Translations under genes and position numbers: made by a program
Notes under the pieces: model-generated
The model's database searches: none
Told to the model about the DNA's origin: nothing
Seen by the model: only the letters and a program-made list of their open reading frames with translations
Assembly (NCBI GenBank): GCA_002369175.1
Contig: DFES01000112.1
Coordinates: 1-7,930 of the forward strand
DNA: 7,930 nt
Source of the DNA: Selenomonadaceae bacterium UBA3796
Lineage (GTDB): Bacteria > Bacillota > Negativicutes > Selenomonadales > Selenomonadaceae
Reading direction: 5' to 3'
Shown: positions 1 through 6,281 of the stretch, one piece after another
Position numbering within the stretch: the first letter of the stretch is position 1
How the letters are laid out: every line of letters starts with the position of its first letter

Positions 1-329
1 ATGATGGTATCCGCATGGATACCTTCCGTGCCATCCTCTGCCACACCGTCATCAACTCCAAGCACAAGCACATTCGTATAGCCGTCGAACTGGGGGTCTA
101 TCGTGCCCCTCTTTGCCTCCTGCCGCTGAACGTAGTCGTGGTACATCACCTGATACTCATAATAAAGATGGCTGCCCCAGTTGAACAGGGCATATCCCAC
201 GAACAGCACGGCAGATGCCAGTGCACCGAAGATCACAAGAACAAACAGCAGACGAAAGATAGCAATGCGCCTTCGCCTCCGCAGATTCTTTCTCTTGCGT
301 ATGATGTTTTCACGCGTCTGGTTTGCCAT
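1..329 (-). CDS. LytR-CpsA-Psr (LCP) family protein, N-terminal part, cut by window edge
   Basis: Only the first 109 codons are present; the gene continues past base 1. The N-terminus is very basic (a run of five arginines near residues 17-21), followed by one hydrophobic membrane segment at about residues 22-48. An extracytoplasmic stretch then opens the LCP fold: residues 84-93 read YTNVLVLGVD, and HADTI ends the visible part, matching the family pattern of a buried strand followed by an Asp-rich loop and a [S/A]DT motif. LCP enzymes are membrane-anchored phosphotransferases that move polyprenyl-linked glycopolymers onto peptidoglycan or other envelope acceptors; they were once called LytR transcriptional attenuators. 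The ATG at 329 is preceded by GGAG (337-340) at 7-nt spacing. The gene lies 76 bp after yqeK in the same direction. An LCP gene between yqeK and rsfS is common in this group, so rsfS may lie beyond the edge. The family call is fairly sure; the substrate is unknown. Confidence 0.85.
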   Translation of the reverse strand, partial: MANQTRENIIRKRKNLRRRRRIAIFRLLFVLVIFGALASAVLFVGYALFNWGSHLYYEYQVMYHDYVQRQEAKRGTIDPQFDGYTNVLVLGVDDGVAEDGTEGIHADTI

Positions 330-369
330 AGCGATTCTCCATCATCATTTTTTTTGGAAACGTATACTA

Positions 370-393
370 GAAAATCAGGCGACCCTCCGCCTG
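370..393 (-). terminator. Weak intrinsic-terminator-like hairpin between yqeK and the LCP gene
   Basis: On the minus strand CAGGCG (393-388) pairs with CGCCTG (381-376) around a 6-nt loop, and ATTTTCT follows directly. The stem is only 6 bp and the U-run only four bases, so termination would be partial at best. It sits 13 bp after the yqeK stop and 46 bp before the LCP start codon, where it could reduce LCP expression relative to the operon. Confidence 0.4.
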
Positions 394-405
394 TCCGGCA
401 CGACT

Positions 406-987
406 TCACGCATGGTTCCACAGGAGCTCATTGCGAGCCTGTACTGTATCCGGATGAATCAAACTCCCCTTCTGCACCACGAAGAGAATGGACTCACTGA
501 GACCCTTCAGGACCATTTCGTCCAAGGATTTTTCCCTTGCAAACTGCCGCAGTTCCTCCACCTCCGGATAGTCCCGGTTCGGTTCGATCATATCAGCGTA
601 GTAAACAATCTTATCCAGGGCTGTCATATTGGAACCGCCCACAGTATGCCGCCATACGGCCTGGGCAATCTCCGGATCCTCCACGCCGTAGCATTCCGCT
701 ATGCGGTACGCACCTATATACGCATGGAGCAAAAGGGGCATGGCCTTCTCCACTGGGCCGATGGTTATATCACGCTTGACCGCCTCCTCCATGAGGCAGT
801 CATTTGGAAATTCCCTGGCACAGTCATGGAGGAGCCCTGCAACATACGCCTTTTCCGCATCCACATCAAACCGCGCTGCCAGGAACTTCGCTGTATCCGC
901 CACCCCCAGGGAATGCCGGTAGCGATTTGGCTTCAGTCTGAGTTTCAGCTGGCTCTTCATTTCATTGATCGTCATGGATATGCTCAT
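406..987 (-). CDS. yqeK: YqeK-type HD-domain bis(5'-nucleosyl)-tetraphosphatase
   Basis: A 193-aa HD-superfamily phosphohydrolase. Visible metal ligands follow the YqeK order: H25 (RYRHSLGV), the HD pair H54-D55 (GLLHDCARE), H88 (LLLH), H114 (VWRHT) and D132 in DKIVYYADMIEPNR, a hallmark of the family. YqeK enzymes hydrolyse diadenosine tetraphosphate symmetrically to two ADP, keeping alarmone-like Ap4A low; they are cytosolic and usually encoded directly after nadD, as here. The start codon overlaps the nadD stop as ATGA (987-984), so translation is probably coupled, and an AGAGGG sits about 9 nt upstream. An in-frame ATG at 975 is a less likely start because it lacks a ribosome site and would break the overlap. 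Length matches the family. It probably shares a transcript with nadD and the genes before it. Confidence 0.93.
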   Translation of the reverse strand: MSISMTINEMKSQLKLRLKPNRYRHSLGVADTAKFLAARFDVDAEKAYVAGLLHDCAREFPNDCLMEEAVKRDITIGPVEKAMPLLLHAYIGAYRIAECYGVEDPEIAQAVWRHTVGGSNMTALDKIVYYADMIEPNRDYPEVEELRQFAREKSLDEMVLKGLSESILFVVQKGSLIHPDTVQARNELLWNHA

Positions 988-1595
988 CGATACAAGCCCT
1001 CTTTGTATATGTAATCTGCCACGGCATCAGGAACCATGTACCGTATGGAAAGCCCCTCCTGAACCCTTTGCCGGATCTCCGTTGAGGAAATCTCCAATTC
1101 CGGCGTCGGCACCTCATGGATGTGTTCGTGACCCAACGCACCGAATTCCCTGGCGAGTTCCGAGCGCGCCAGAGGTGTTCCCTGGCGGGTGGCAGCGACA
1201 AAATGACACTTCTGCAAAAGCGTACGCACCTCATGCCATGTGGCAAGATCATTGATCGCATCTGCTCCCGTGATGAAGTAGAACTGTGTTCCACCCCCTC
1301 GTTTCGCCCGGAGCACATCTATGGTATCCACCGTATAGGAGGGGCCTTGCCGATGCAGTTCGATGTCCGAAACGCGAAAATGAGGATTGGAGGCCGTAGC
1401 CAGAATCGTCATATGCAATCGATGCTCCGGCGAGGCAATATCCCTTCCCTGCTTATGGGGAGGAATTGCCGCAGGAATGAACAGGATCTCATCCAGCCGC
1501 AAGGCATCGCGTACAGCCTCTGCCGTCAAGAGATGCCCCGTATGGATGGGATCAAAGGTTCCTCCCATAATACCGATACGTTCTTCCCCTTTCAT
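984..1595 (-). CDS. nadD: Nicotinate-nucleotide adenylyltransferase
   Basis: A 203-aa cytosolic enzyme that transfers AMP from ATP to nicotinate mononucleotide, giving deamido-NAD, a shared step of de novo and salvage NAD synthesis. Residues 11-21 read GGTFDPIHTGH, the nucleotidyltransferase alpha/beta-phosphodiesterase signature with the HxGH motif. PPHK follows at 45-48, GPSYTVDT at 84-91, GAD at 110-112, and ISSTEIR at 169-175, the C-terminal ATP-binding signature. The reading frame stays open for another 31 codons upstream, but ATG 1595 is the natural start: it has a GAGGTG ribosome site (1600-1605) and places the GGTFD motif at the usual distance from the N-terminus. That ribosome site lies on the stop codon of the small membrane-protein gene upstream, 8 bp away. 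The stop codon overlaps the yqeK start by ATGA. The identification is secure. Confidence 0.96.
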   Translation of the reverse strand: MKGEERIGIMGGTFDPIHTGHLLTAEAVRDALRLDEILFIPAAIPPHKQGRDIASPEHRLHMTILATASNPHFRVSDIELHRQGPSYTVDTIDVLRAKRGGGTQFYFITGADAINDLATWHEVRTLLQKCHFVAATRQGTPLARSELAREFGALGHEHIHEVPTPELEISSTEIRQRVQEGLSIRYMVPDAVADYIYKEGLYR

Positions 1596-1603
1596 AACGC
1601 ACC

Positions 1604-1759
1604 TCAATTTTCCATTGCCAAGTAGAACACTGCCCCCACAAGGGCAGCCGTCAAAAGAATACAGAGCGCAGCCTTCCCATAATCCCAAGCATCATGTCTC
1701 CCTTTTGGCGTATGGATATATTGCCGAAAAGCTCGCCAATATCCGAGCAAAATCCTCAC
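1604..1759 (-). CDS. Unrecognised 51-aa single-pass membrane protein
   Basis: I do not recognise this gene. It is read by eye as a 51-codon frame that fills the space between proA and nadD. It starts with GTG at 1759, whose GTGA overlaps the proA stop TGA (1758-1756), the usual geometry of translational coupling. Its own TGA (1606-1604) overlaps the nadD ribosome site. An AGAAGGA-like site lies about 11 nt before the GTG. The product has a basic, aromatic N-terminal part (MRILLGYWRAFRQYIHTPKG) and then one hydrophobic helix at about residues 30-48 (ALCILLTAALVGAVFYLA), ending in MEN. Charge distribution predicts the N-terminus inside. There is no cleavable signal-peptide pattern and no enzymatic motif. 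Packing on both sides and a frame that changes from hydrophilic to a clean membrane segment argue for a real gene; shortness and the GTG start are the reasons for doubt. Confidence 0.62.
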   Translation of the reverse strand: MRILLGYWRAFRQYIHTPKGRHDAWDYGKAALCILLTAALVGAVFYLAMEN

Positions 1760-3012
1760 TTGCGCACAAGTCCTTCTCCATAGATGAGATATTTCGTGCT
1801 AGTGAGCTCATTGAGTCCCATCGGACCGCGGGCATGAAGTTTTTGTGTGCTGATGCCGATTTCCGCGCCGAACCCGAATTCGAATCCATCAGTGAAACGG
1901 GTAGAGGTGTTCACATAAACCGCTGCCGCATCCACTTCTCTTTGGAAGCGGTGTGCATTTCCCAGATCCTTCGTGACAATGGCATCGGAGTGCCCCGTAT
2001 TGTAGCGGTTGATATGTTCGATGGCCTCATCCAGATTCTCCACGAGCTTCACAGAGAGGATAAGATCCCCATACTCCGTGGACCAATCCTCCTCCACAGC
2101 CTCCTTCATATCGGGACAGATGGCGCGAGCTGCCTCACAGCCCCTTAACTCCACCTTCTTCTCCCGCATGGCTTCTGCCAGCCTGGGCAGGAATGCCTCT
2201 CCAATCGCACGATGCACCAACAGGGTTTCCATTGCATTGCAGACGGAGGGATGGGAGGTCTTTGCATTGATGGCAATATCCACCGCCATCTCAAAATCCG
2301 CCGTCTCATCCACAAAGGTATGGCATACGCCCGTTCCGGTCTGGATGACGGGCACAGAACTGTTTTCCACAACACGGCGAATGAGCCCTGCACCCCCGCG
2401 GGGAATGATGACATCGATATATTCCGGCAAGTGCGCCATGACATCCACAGCTTCCCGATTTGTGGATTCCACGAACTGCAATGCCCCTTCCGGCACACCT
2501 GACTTATAGGCGGCTTTGGAAAGAATGGAACTGATGGCTGTATTCGAGCGAAGCGCCTCCGAGCCGCCCCGAAGGATCACTGCATTTCCGGACTTCATGC
2601 AGAGGGCTGCGGCATCTGCCGTCACGTTTGGCCTCGCCTCATAGATGATGCCGATGACTCCGAGGGGCACACGGATGCGGCGGATTTCCATGCCGTTGGG
2701 ACGCACGGTGGACCAATCTCCCTGGGAAACCGGATCCGGGAGCCCTGCTGTTTGCCTGAGGCCCTCCCCCATCTGGGAAATACGCGCCTCATTGAGCATG
2801 AGCCGGTCAAGATAAGACCGCTTGAGCCCTTTCTGCCGTGCTTCTTCCAGATCCTGGGCATTCGCCTCCAGAATGAGTTCTGCCCTGCGCTCCAACGCAT
2901 CTGCCATGGCAAAGAGCGCCGCATTCTTCACCCCTGTGGGCAGAATTGCCATACGATAGGATGCCGCCTTTGCAGCCTTTGCCTTTTGAAGGACTTCCTC
3001 CCTGATATCCAT
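1756..3012 (-). CDS. proA: Gamma-glutamyl phosphate reductase (glutamate-5-semialdehyde dehydrogenase)
   Basis: A 418-aa cytosolic enzyme of the aldehyde dehydrogenase superfamily. It reduces gamma-glutamyl phosphate with NADPH to glutamate 5-semialdehyde, the second step of proline synthesis. Key stretches: GVIGIIYEARPNVT near 118-131, SGNAVILRGGSEA near 141-153 (dinucleotide-binding region), IIPRGGAGL near 202-210, and KTSHPSVCNAMETLL from 251, in which C258 is the expected catalytic cysteine. YVNTSTRFTDGFEFGFGAEIG with HARGPMGL near the C-terminus is typical of ProA. The ATG at 3012 has a strong GGGAGG site at 7-nt spacing. proA follows proB after 18 bp, matching the usual proBA pair and the need to pass an unstable acyl phosphate between the two enzymes. 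Its stop overlaps the GTG of a small membrane-protein gene. Full length; nothing is missing. Confidence 0.97.
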   Translation of the reverse strand: MDIREEVLQKAKAAKAASYRMAILPTGVKNAALFAMADALERRAELILEANAQDLEEARQKGLKRSYLDRLMLNEARISQMGEGLRQTAGLPDPVSQGDWSTVRPNGMEIRRIRVPLGVIGIIYEARPNVTADAAALCMKSGNAVILRGGSEALRSNTAISSILSKAAYKSGVPEGALQFVESTNREAVDVMAHLPEYIDVIIPRGGAGLIRRVVENSSVPVIQTGTGVCHTFVDETADFEMAVDIAINAKTSHPSVCNAMETLLVHRAIGEAFLPRLAEAMREKKVELRGCEAARAICPDMKEAVEEDWSTEYGDLILSVKLVENLDEAIEHINRYNTGHSDAIVTKDLGNAHRFQREVDAAAVYVNTSTRFTDGFEFGFGAEIGISTQKLHARGPMGLNELTSTKYLIYGEGLVRK

Positions 3013-3030
3013 TCCCTTTCCTCCCGAAAC

Positions 3031-4158
3031 TTACACCATTAAAACCATATTATCCCGGTGAATGACTTCCTCATGGATTTCCCCCTGGATGAGATCGGAA
3101 AACTCCTTCGTCTGCCGTCCAAGAATCCTTTTCAGCGTCACTTTGTTATAATTCACGATTCCCCTGGCAATTTCCTGCTTGTTGGGGCCTAAAACCCGCA
3201 CGGTATTTCCCGCCGCAAAATCGCCCTCACAATCCACGACCCCTGCCGCCAAAATGCTGGAACCCTGATTTTTGAGCGCATGGACGCACCCCTCATCCAC
3301 CAGGATGTCTCCGTCCAGCTGTTTGCCAAAGGCCAGCCAACTCTTGCGCAACTTGAGATGAGACGGCTTCGCCGGGAAAAGGGTTCCCACAGGATCACCG
3401 GAAAGGATCCGATGAAGAATGCCCTCCTGGCTCCCCTGGGCAATGACCATGGTAACACCGGCACTCATGGCAACTTTTGCCGCATCGATCTTCGTAATCA
3501 TCCCGCCCGTTCCCATGCGCGATCCGGAGCCTCCCGCAATCCGCTCGATGTCCGGAGTGATCTCCGCCACCTCATCCATGATTTTCGCATCCGCATGCTG
3601 CTGCGGGTTCGCCGTATAAAGCCCGTCAATATCCGAAAGGAGAATAAGGGCATCCGCATCCACCAGAGTGGCCACCATTGCAGAAAGGCTGTCATTATCG
3701 CCAATCCTGATCTCATCCACAGCCACCGCATCGTTTTCATTGATGACGGGAATCACACCCATTCCCAAAAGAGCCAGCAGCGCATTTCGGGAATGTATGT
3801 ACTGGTGGTAACGGACAGCATTCTCCTTCGTCAGGAGGACCTGCCCCGTAACCTTGCCATATTCGGAAAAAATCTTTTCGTAGACATGCATGAGCATACC
3901 CTGGCCGATGGCCGCCACAGCCTGTTTCTGAGGAATGGAGGCCGGCTTCTCCCTGCTCCCGATTCTTCCAAGACCTGCGGCAATCGCGCCGGAGGAAACA
4001 AGAAGGACTTCTTTTCCCTGATTCGCCAGATCCACGATCTCACGGACGAGCCTCTCCATACGCAAAAGATTCAAGCGGCCCGGCCCGTAGGCCAGAGTGC
4101 TCGTCCCCACTTTGACCACAATGCGGTTGGCATCCTTTAGCCGATCCCTGACTCCCAT
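3031..4158 (-). CDS. proB: Glutamate 5-kinase with C-terminal PUA domain
   Basis: A 375-aa kinase that phosphorylates glutamate to gamma-glutamyl phosphate, the committed and normally proline-inhibited first step of proline synthesis. The amino-acid-kinase domain covers about residues 10-250: VVKVGTS at 14-20, SSGAIA at 55-60, NENDAV at 140-145, GDNDSLSA at 163-170, SDIDGLYTANP at 185-195 and GTGGM at 216-220. A PUA domain follows at about 280-365, giving the long two-domain form of the enzyme. An in-frame TTG at 4173 would add five residues, but it overlaps the GGGAGGT ribosome site at 4171-4165, which points to ATG 4158 (6-nt spacing). The gene is 18 bp upstream of proA and 78 bp after yhbY; a hairpin occupies part of that gap. 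I see no T-box or other proline-sensing leader in the 78 bp. Confidence 0.97.
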   Translation of the reverse strand: MGVRDRLKDANRIVVKVGTSTLAYGPGRLNLLRMERLVREIVDLANQGKEVLLVSSGAIAAGLGRIGSREKPASIPQKQAVAAIGQGMLMHVYEKIFSEYGKVTGQVLLTKENAVRYHQYIHSRNALLALLGMGVIPVINENDAVAVDEIRIGDNDSLSAMVATLVDADALILLSDIDGLYTANPQQHADAKIMDEVAEITPDIERIAGGSGSRMGTGGMITKIDAAKVAMSAGVTMVIAQGSQEGILHRILSGDPVGTLFPAKPSHLKLRKSWLAFGKQLDGDILVDEGCVHALKNQGSSILAAGVVDCEGDFAAGNTVRVLGPNKQEIARGIVNYNKVTLKRILGRQTKEFSDLIQGEIHEEVIHRDNMVLMV

Positions 4159-4207
4159 GAACAGACCTCCCAAAACATATCTGCAAATACCGTCTGCTAG
4201 TGTCCCG

Positions 4208-4245
4208 CTGCCATACGCCCCTTCCGAAAAGGAAACCTATGGCAG
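4208..4245 (-). other. Hairpin spanning the yhbY stop codon, upstream of proB
   Basis: Outer arms CTGCCATA (4208-4215) and TATGGCAG (4238-4245) are perfectly complementary over 8 bp. An inner TTCC/GGAA helix (4221-4224 and 4230-4233) closes a small loop, with an asymmetric internal loop between the two helices. On the transcribed minus strand the yhbY TAG (4239-4237) lies inside the stem. No U-run follows (the next bases are CGGGACACT), so this is not a classical intrinsic terminator. It could protect a 3' end, be a processing site, or tune readthrough into proBA. Confidence 0.5.
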
Positions 4246-4539
4246 TTCGATTTTGGGCTTTTCCGTGTTCTTCTTATAGAGCAGCCCGTTGCGTCCAATG
4301 ACCTGCACCAGTTCAGACTCCGCACGCTCTGCCAGCATGGCGATGGCATCCTTCGGCTCCTCCGCGCAGTTCTGGAGAACCCGTACCTTGATGAGTTCCC
4401 GCTTCCGGATGACCTCCCTCGCCGCCATGACAACCGTAGGCGTCAGACCCTCCTTGCCGATATTCACCACCGGTTCCAGCTTCATTCCCAAAGACCGCAG
4501 GAAACTTTTCTGCTTCCCCGTCAGAGACTTCCTTATCAA
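4237..4539 (-). CDS. yhbY: YhbY family ribosome-assembly RNA-binding protein (CRM domain)
   Basis: A 100-aa single-domain CRM protein. The signature is LTGKQKSFLRSLG at about 6-18, then VVNIGKEGLTPTVV near 24-37, which contains the GxxG loop (GKEG) used for RNA contact, then the VRVLQNC strand and the closing VIGRNGLLYKK. YhbY binds pre-50S particles and is thought to help assemble the peptidyl-transferase region, which fits its place directly after obg. The start is TTG at 4539: GAGGGGG (4553-4547) lies 7 nt upstream and overlaps the obg stop codon. An ATG at 4555 opens a different frame and encodes nothing recognisable. The gap to obg is 12 bp, so the two are probably co-translated. The stop lies within a hairpin. 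Length is typical; the identification is strong. Confidence 0.93.
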   Translation of the reverse strand: MIRKSLTGKQKSFLRSLGMKLEPVVNIGKEGLTPTVVMAAREVIRKRELIKVRVLQNCAEEPKDAIAMLAERAESELVQVIGRNGLLYKKNTEKPKIELP

Positions 4540-4551
4540 ACAGCTTCCCCC

Positions 4552-5832
4552 TCATTCACGGTATTCAAATTCCATTCCGCCGATATGCACGGTCATGCCT
4601 TCCTGGATGCCCCGCTCCCTCAGCTTCTCATCTATCCCCTTGAGGCGCCAAATGTACTGGAAACGGCGCACAGCCTCATCGTTGTTGAAATTCGTCATGG
4701 CCACCAATTTTTCCAGCGCCTTGCCACGGACAACGAAATCCCCCGCATCATCGCGGGAAATCGTAATACGTTCCGGATCCTCGGCATTTTCGTCGTAGAC
4801 CTTTACCTCTTCTTCTGCTTCCGGCTCCTCCACGCAGTGTTCGATTGCTTCTCCGACATAGGAAATGAGCTCCTTGAGCCCCATCCTCATTGCCGCAGAA
4901 ATGGGGAAGATGCGGATGCCTTCCTCCTCTGCCAGCTTTTCCAACCGCGGATAGTTCTCCTGAGCCTGGGGCAAATCCATTTTATTCGCCACGAGGATCT
5001 GTTGCCTGCGGGCTATTTTCTCGCTGTACTTCCCAAGTTCCGCATTGATCTTGTGATAATCCTCCACGGGATCCCGTCCTTCGAAGCCGGAAGCATCCAC
5101 CACATGGAGAATGAGCCTGGTTCTCTCCACATGCCGCAGGAAATCGTGTCCCAGGCCGACGCCTTCCGAAGCGCCCTCAATAAGTCCCGGGATGTCCGCG
5201 ATGACAAAACTTTTTTCGTAGTCCGTCTTGACCACGCCGAGCACCGGTGTGATTGTGGTAAAGGGATAATCCGCAATCTCCGGCCTTGCCGCAGATACGC
5301 CGGCCACAAGGCTGGACTTTCCAACGCTCGGATACCCCACAAGACCTACATCTGCCAGGAGCTTGAGTTCCAGAAGGAGCTTCCTGTGCTCTCCCGGCTC
5401 CCCGAACTCCGCAAACGTCGGCGCGCGATTGGCCGCATTGGCAAATTTCGCATTGCCGCGGCCTCCCCGCCCGCCCTTGGCCACAACTGCCTGCTGCCCG
5501 ATCTCCGTAAGATCGGCGAGAAGCTCGCCCGTATCCTCATCCCGAACCACAGTTCCTGCCGGTACTTTCACGATACAGGGAGGGGCGTTGTGCCCATATT
5601 GATTCTTGATATCTCCGTTCTCACCGTTTTCTCCTCTGAATTTCCGATGGTAACGAAAATCCAGCAGGGTATTCATGTTCCGATCCACTTCGAGGATGAC
5701 ATCGGCTCCTCGCCCGCCATCCCCTCCGGAAGGACCTCCTTTGGGTACGAATTTCTCCCGGCGGAAAGCCGATTTCCCATGGCCGCCATCGCCGGCTTCT
5801 ACAATGATCCGGGTACGGTCAATGAACTGCAT
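4552..5832 (-). CDS. obgE: Obg (CgtA) ribosome-assembly GTPase
   Basis: A 426-aa GTPase that binds the maturing 50S subunit and couples ribosome assembly to GTP and (p)ppGpp levels. Three domains can be read. The glycine-rich Obg fold covers residues 1-158, with repeated GG pairs such as GDGGHGK, GGPSGGDGGRG and GGRGGRGN. The G domain follows, with G1 GYPSVGKSS at 166-174, G2 region YPFTTITP at 189-196, G3 DIPG at 213-216, G4 NKMD at 283-286 and G5 SAA near 312. A C-terminal OCT domain lies at about 345-424, after an acidic linker rich in Glu. The frame is open for 51 more codons upstream to the rpmA stop, but MQFIDR at 5832 is the conserved N-terminus and has an AGGAG site (5839-5843) at 6-nt spacing. 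A 152-bp gap with a large hairpin separates it from rpmA; yhbY follows after 12 bp. Confidence 0.97.
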   Translation of the reverse strand: MQFIDRTRIIVEAGDGGHGKSAFRREKFVPKGGPSGGDGGRGADVILEVDRNMNTLLDFRYHRKFRGENGENGDIKNQYGHNAPPCIVKVPAGTVVRDEDTGELLADLTEIGQQAVVAKGGRGGRGNAKFANAANRAPTFAEFGEPGEHRKLLLELKLLADVGLVGYPSVGKSSLVAGVSAARPEIADYPFTTITPVLGVVKTDYEKSFVIADIPGLIEGASEGVGLGHDFLRHVERTRLILHVVDASGFEGRDPVEDYHKINAELGKYSEKIARRQQILVANKMDLPQAQENYPRLEKLAEEEGIRIFPISAAMRMGLKELISYVGEAIEHCVEEPEAEEEVKVYDENAEDPERITISRDDAGDFVVRGKALEKLVAMTNFNNDEAVRRFQYIWRLKGIDEKLRERGIQEGMTVHIGGMEFEYRE

Positions 5833-5853
5833 GGCCTGCTCCTCTCCTCTTGA

Positions 5854-5897
5854 CATGCAAAAGCCGGTATCGCCCATGCAATTCCGACTGCATTCGG
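5854..5897. repeat. Short direct repeat and dyad upstream of obg
   Basis: CATGCAA occurs at 5854-5860 and again at 5875-5881, exactly 21 bp apart, about two helical turns. Next to it, 5884-5897 reads CCGACTGCATTCGG, a dyad of CCGA/TCGG around TGCA broken by one C/T position on each side. Both lie between the candidate obg promoter and the obg ribosome site. They could be a protein-binding site or chance. Confidence 0.25.
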
Positions 5898-5905
5898 TTT
5901 CATGT

Positions 5906-5933
5906 ATTATCCATCTTGACACACGAACAGCAA
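5906..5933 (-). promoter_or_regulatory. Possible promoter for obg (weak)
   Basis: On the minus strand GATAAT (5911-5906, five of six matches to the -10 consensus) is preceded at 16-bp spacing by TTGCTG (5933-5928, three of six matches to the -35 consensus). It lies just downstream of the rpmA-obg hairpin, where an internal promoter would be useful if the hairpin terminates transcription. The -35 is poor, so the call is tentative. Confidence 0.3.
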
Positions 5934-5939
5934 ATACAA

Positions 5940-5972
5940 CAATACCTGCGCAGTCAAAAGACGCGCAGGTAT
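5940..5972 (-). terminator. Strong hairpin after rpmA, terminator or attenuator before obg
   Basis: ATACCTGCGC (5942-5951) and GCGCAGGTAT (5963-5972) form a perfect 10-bp stem. Above one bulged A, GTC/GAC (5953-5955 and 5960-5962) adds 3 bp and closes a four-base loop. On the minus-strand transcript the bases after the stem are TGTTGTATTTG, T-rich but interrupted, so termination is probably partial. It starts 12 bp after the rpmA stop and would lower obg expression relative to the two ribosomal proteins, or protect the rpmA mRNA end. Confidence 0.6.
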
Positions 5973-5984
5973 GGATATTCATCA

Positions 5985-6281
5985 TTACACAGCATGCTGT
6001 TCTTCGTCCGTGTAGACACTGACCTGACGATTGTAGCGCCCCTTGCGCTCAAAGGCAACCTTGCCGGCAACCTTGGCAAAAAGCGTATCGTCCTTTCCAA
6101 TCCCCACATTGTGTCCCGGATGGAAATGCGTGCCCCTCTGGCGAACCAGAATGCTACCTGCCGTTACCACCGTACCGGCCTGCTCCTTGACACCCAGTCG
6201 CTTGGAATGGCTGTCACGCCCGTTGCGGGTGGAACTCACGCCCTTCTTGTGGGCAAACAGCTGCAAATCAAAAGTGAACAT
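5985..6281 (-). CDS. rpmA: 50S ribosomal protein L27 with cleavable N-terminal extension
   Basis: A 98-aa bL27. The body AHKKGVSSTRNGRDSHSKRLG and the following VTAGSILVRQRGTHFHPGHNVGIGKDDTL are canonical. L27 lies in the 50S subunit with its N-terminus reaching the peptidyl-transferase centre. The protein begins MFTFDLQLF before AHKKG: this is the Bacillota-type nine-residue extension, known in Staphylococcus aureus to be removed by the cysteine protease Prp between F9 and A10 so that the mature N-terminus can reach the active site. prp is the gene directly upstream. Its TAG touches the rpmA ATG with no base between, and a near-perfect AGGAGGTGA site (6295-6287) lies in the end of prp, 5 nt before the start. 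The TAA is followed by a strong hairpin. Confidence 0.97.
   Translation of the reverse strand: MFTFDLQLFAHKKGVSSTRNGRDSHSKRLGVKEQAGTVVTAGSILVRQRGTHFHPGHNVGIGKDDTLFAKVAGKVAFERKGRYNRQVSVYTDEEQHAV

Noticed and set aside
316..354. A 12-codon ORF beginning ATGATGATG that overlaps the LCP start
   Set aside because: It follows an A-tract without a ribosome site and is out of frame with the LCP gene. The GGAG inside it serves the LCP ATG at 329.
181..1014. A 277-codon open frame on the plus strand, antisense to yqeK and the LCP gene start
   Set aside because: Crosses two real minus-strand genes and their intergenic hairpin; no motif.
1596..1688. N-terminal extension of NadD by 31 residues
   Set aside because: This stretch is better explained by the overlapping small membrane-protein frame, and the GAGGTG site points to ATG 1595.
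1387..2148. A 253-codon plus-strand frame opposite nadD, the small gene and proA
   Set aside because: Spans three minus-strand genes, with no domain and no promoter or ribosome site.
3280..4140. A 286-codon open frame on the plus strand, antisense to proB
   Set aside because: Lies wholly opposite proB, has no recognisable motif or ribosome site, and is explained by codon bias of proB.
4159..4236. A T-box or proline-responsive riboswitch ahead of proBA
   Set aside because: The gap is only 78 bp and contains no T-box sequence or terminator/antiterminator pair; only the yhbY-stop hairpin is present.
4585..5853. A 422-codon open frame on the plus strand, antisense to obg
   Set aside because: It is the mirror of the obg coding frame: no domain pattern, no ribosome site, and a composition rich in His, Arg and Ile as expected from reading a biased gene backwards. 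Obg is unambiguous on the other strand.
5833..5985. N-terminal extension of Obg by 51 residues
   Set aside because: The extension would run through the rpmA-obg hairpin and candidate regulatory elements and has no ribosome site; MQFIDR is the conserved Obg start with AGGAG at 6 nt.
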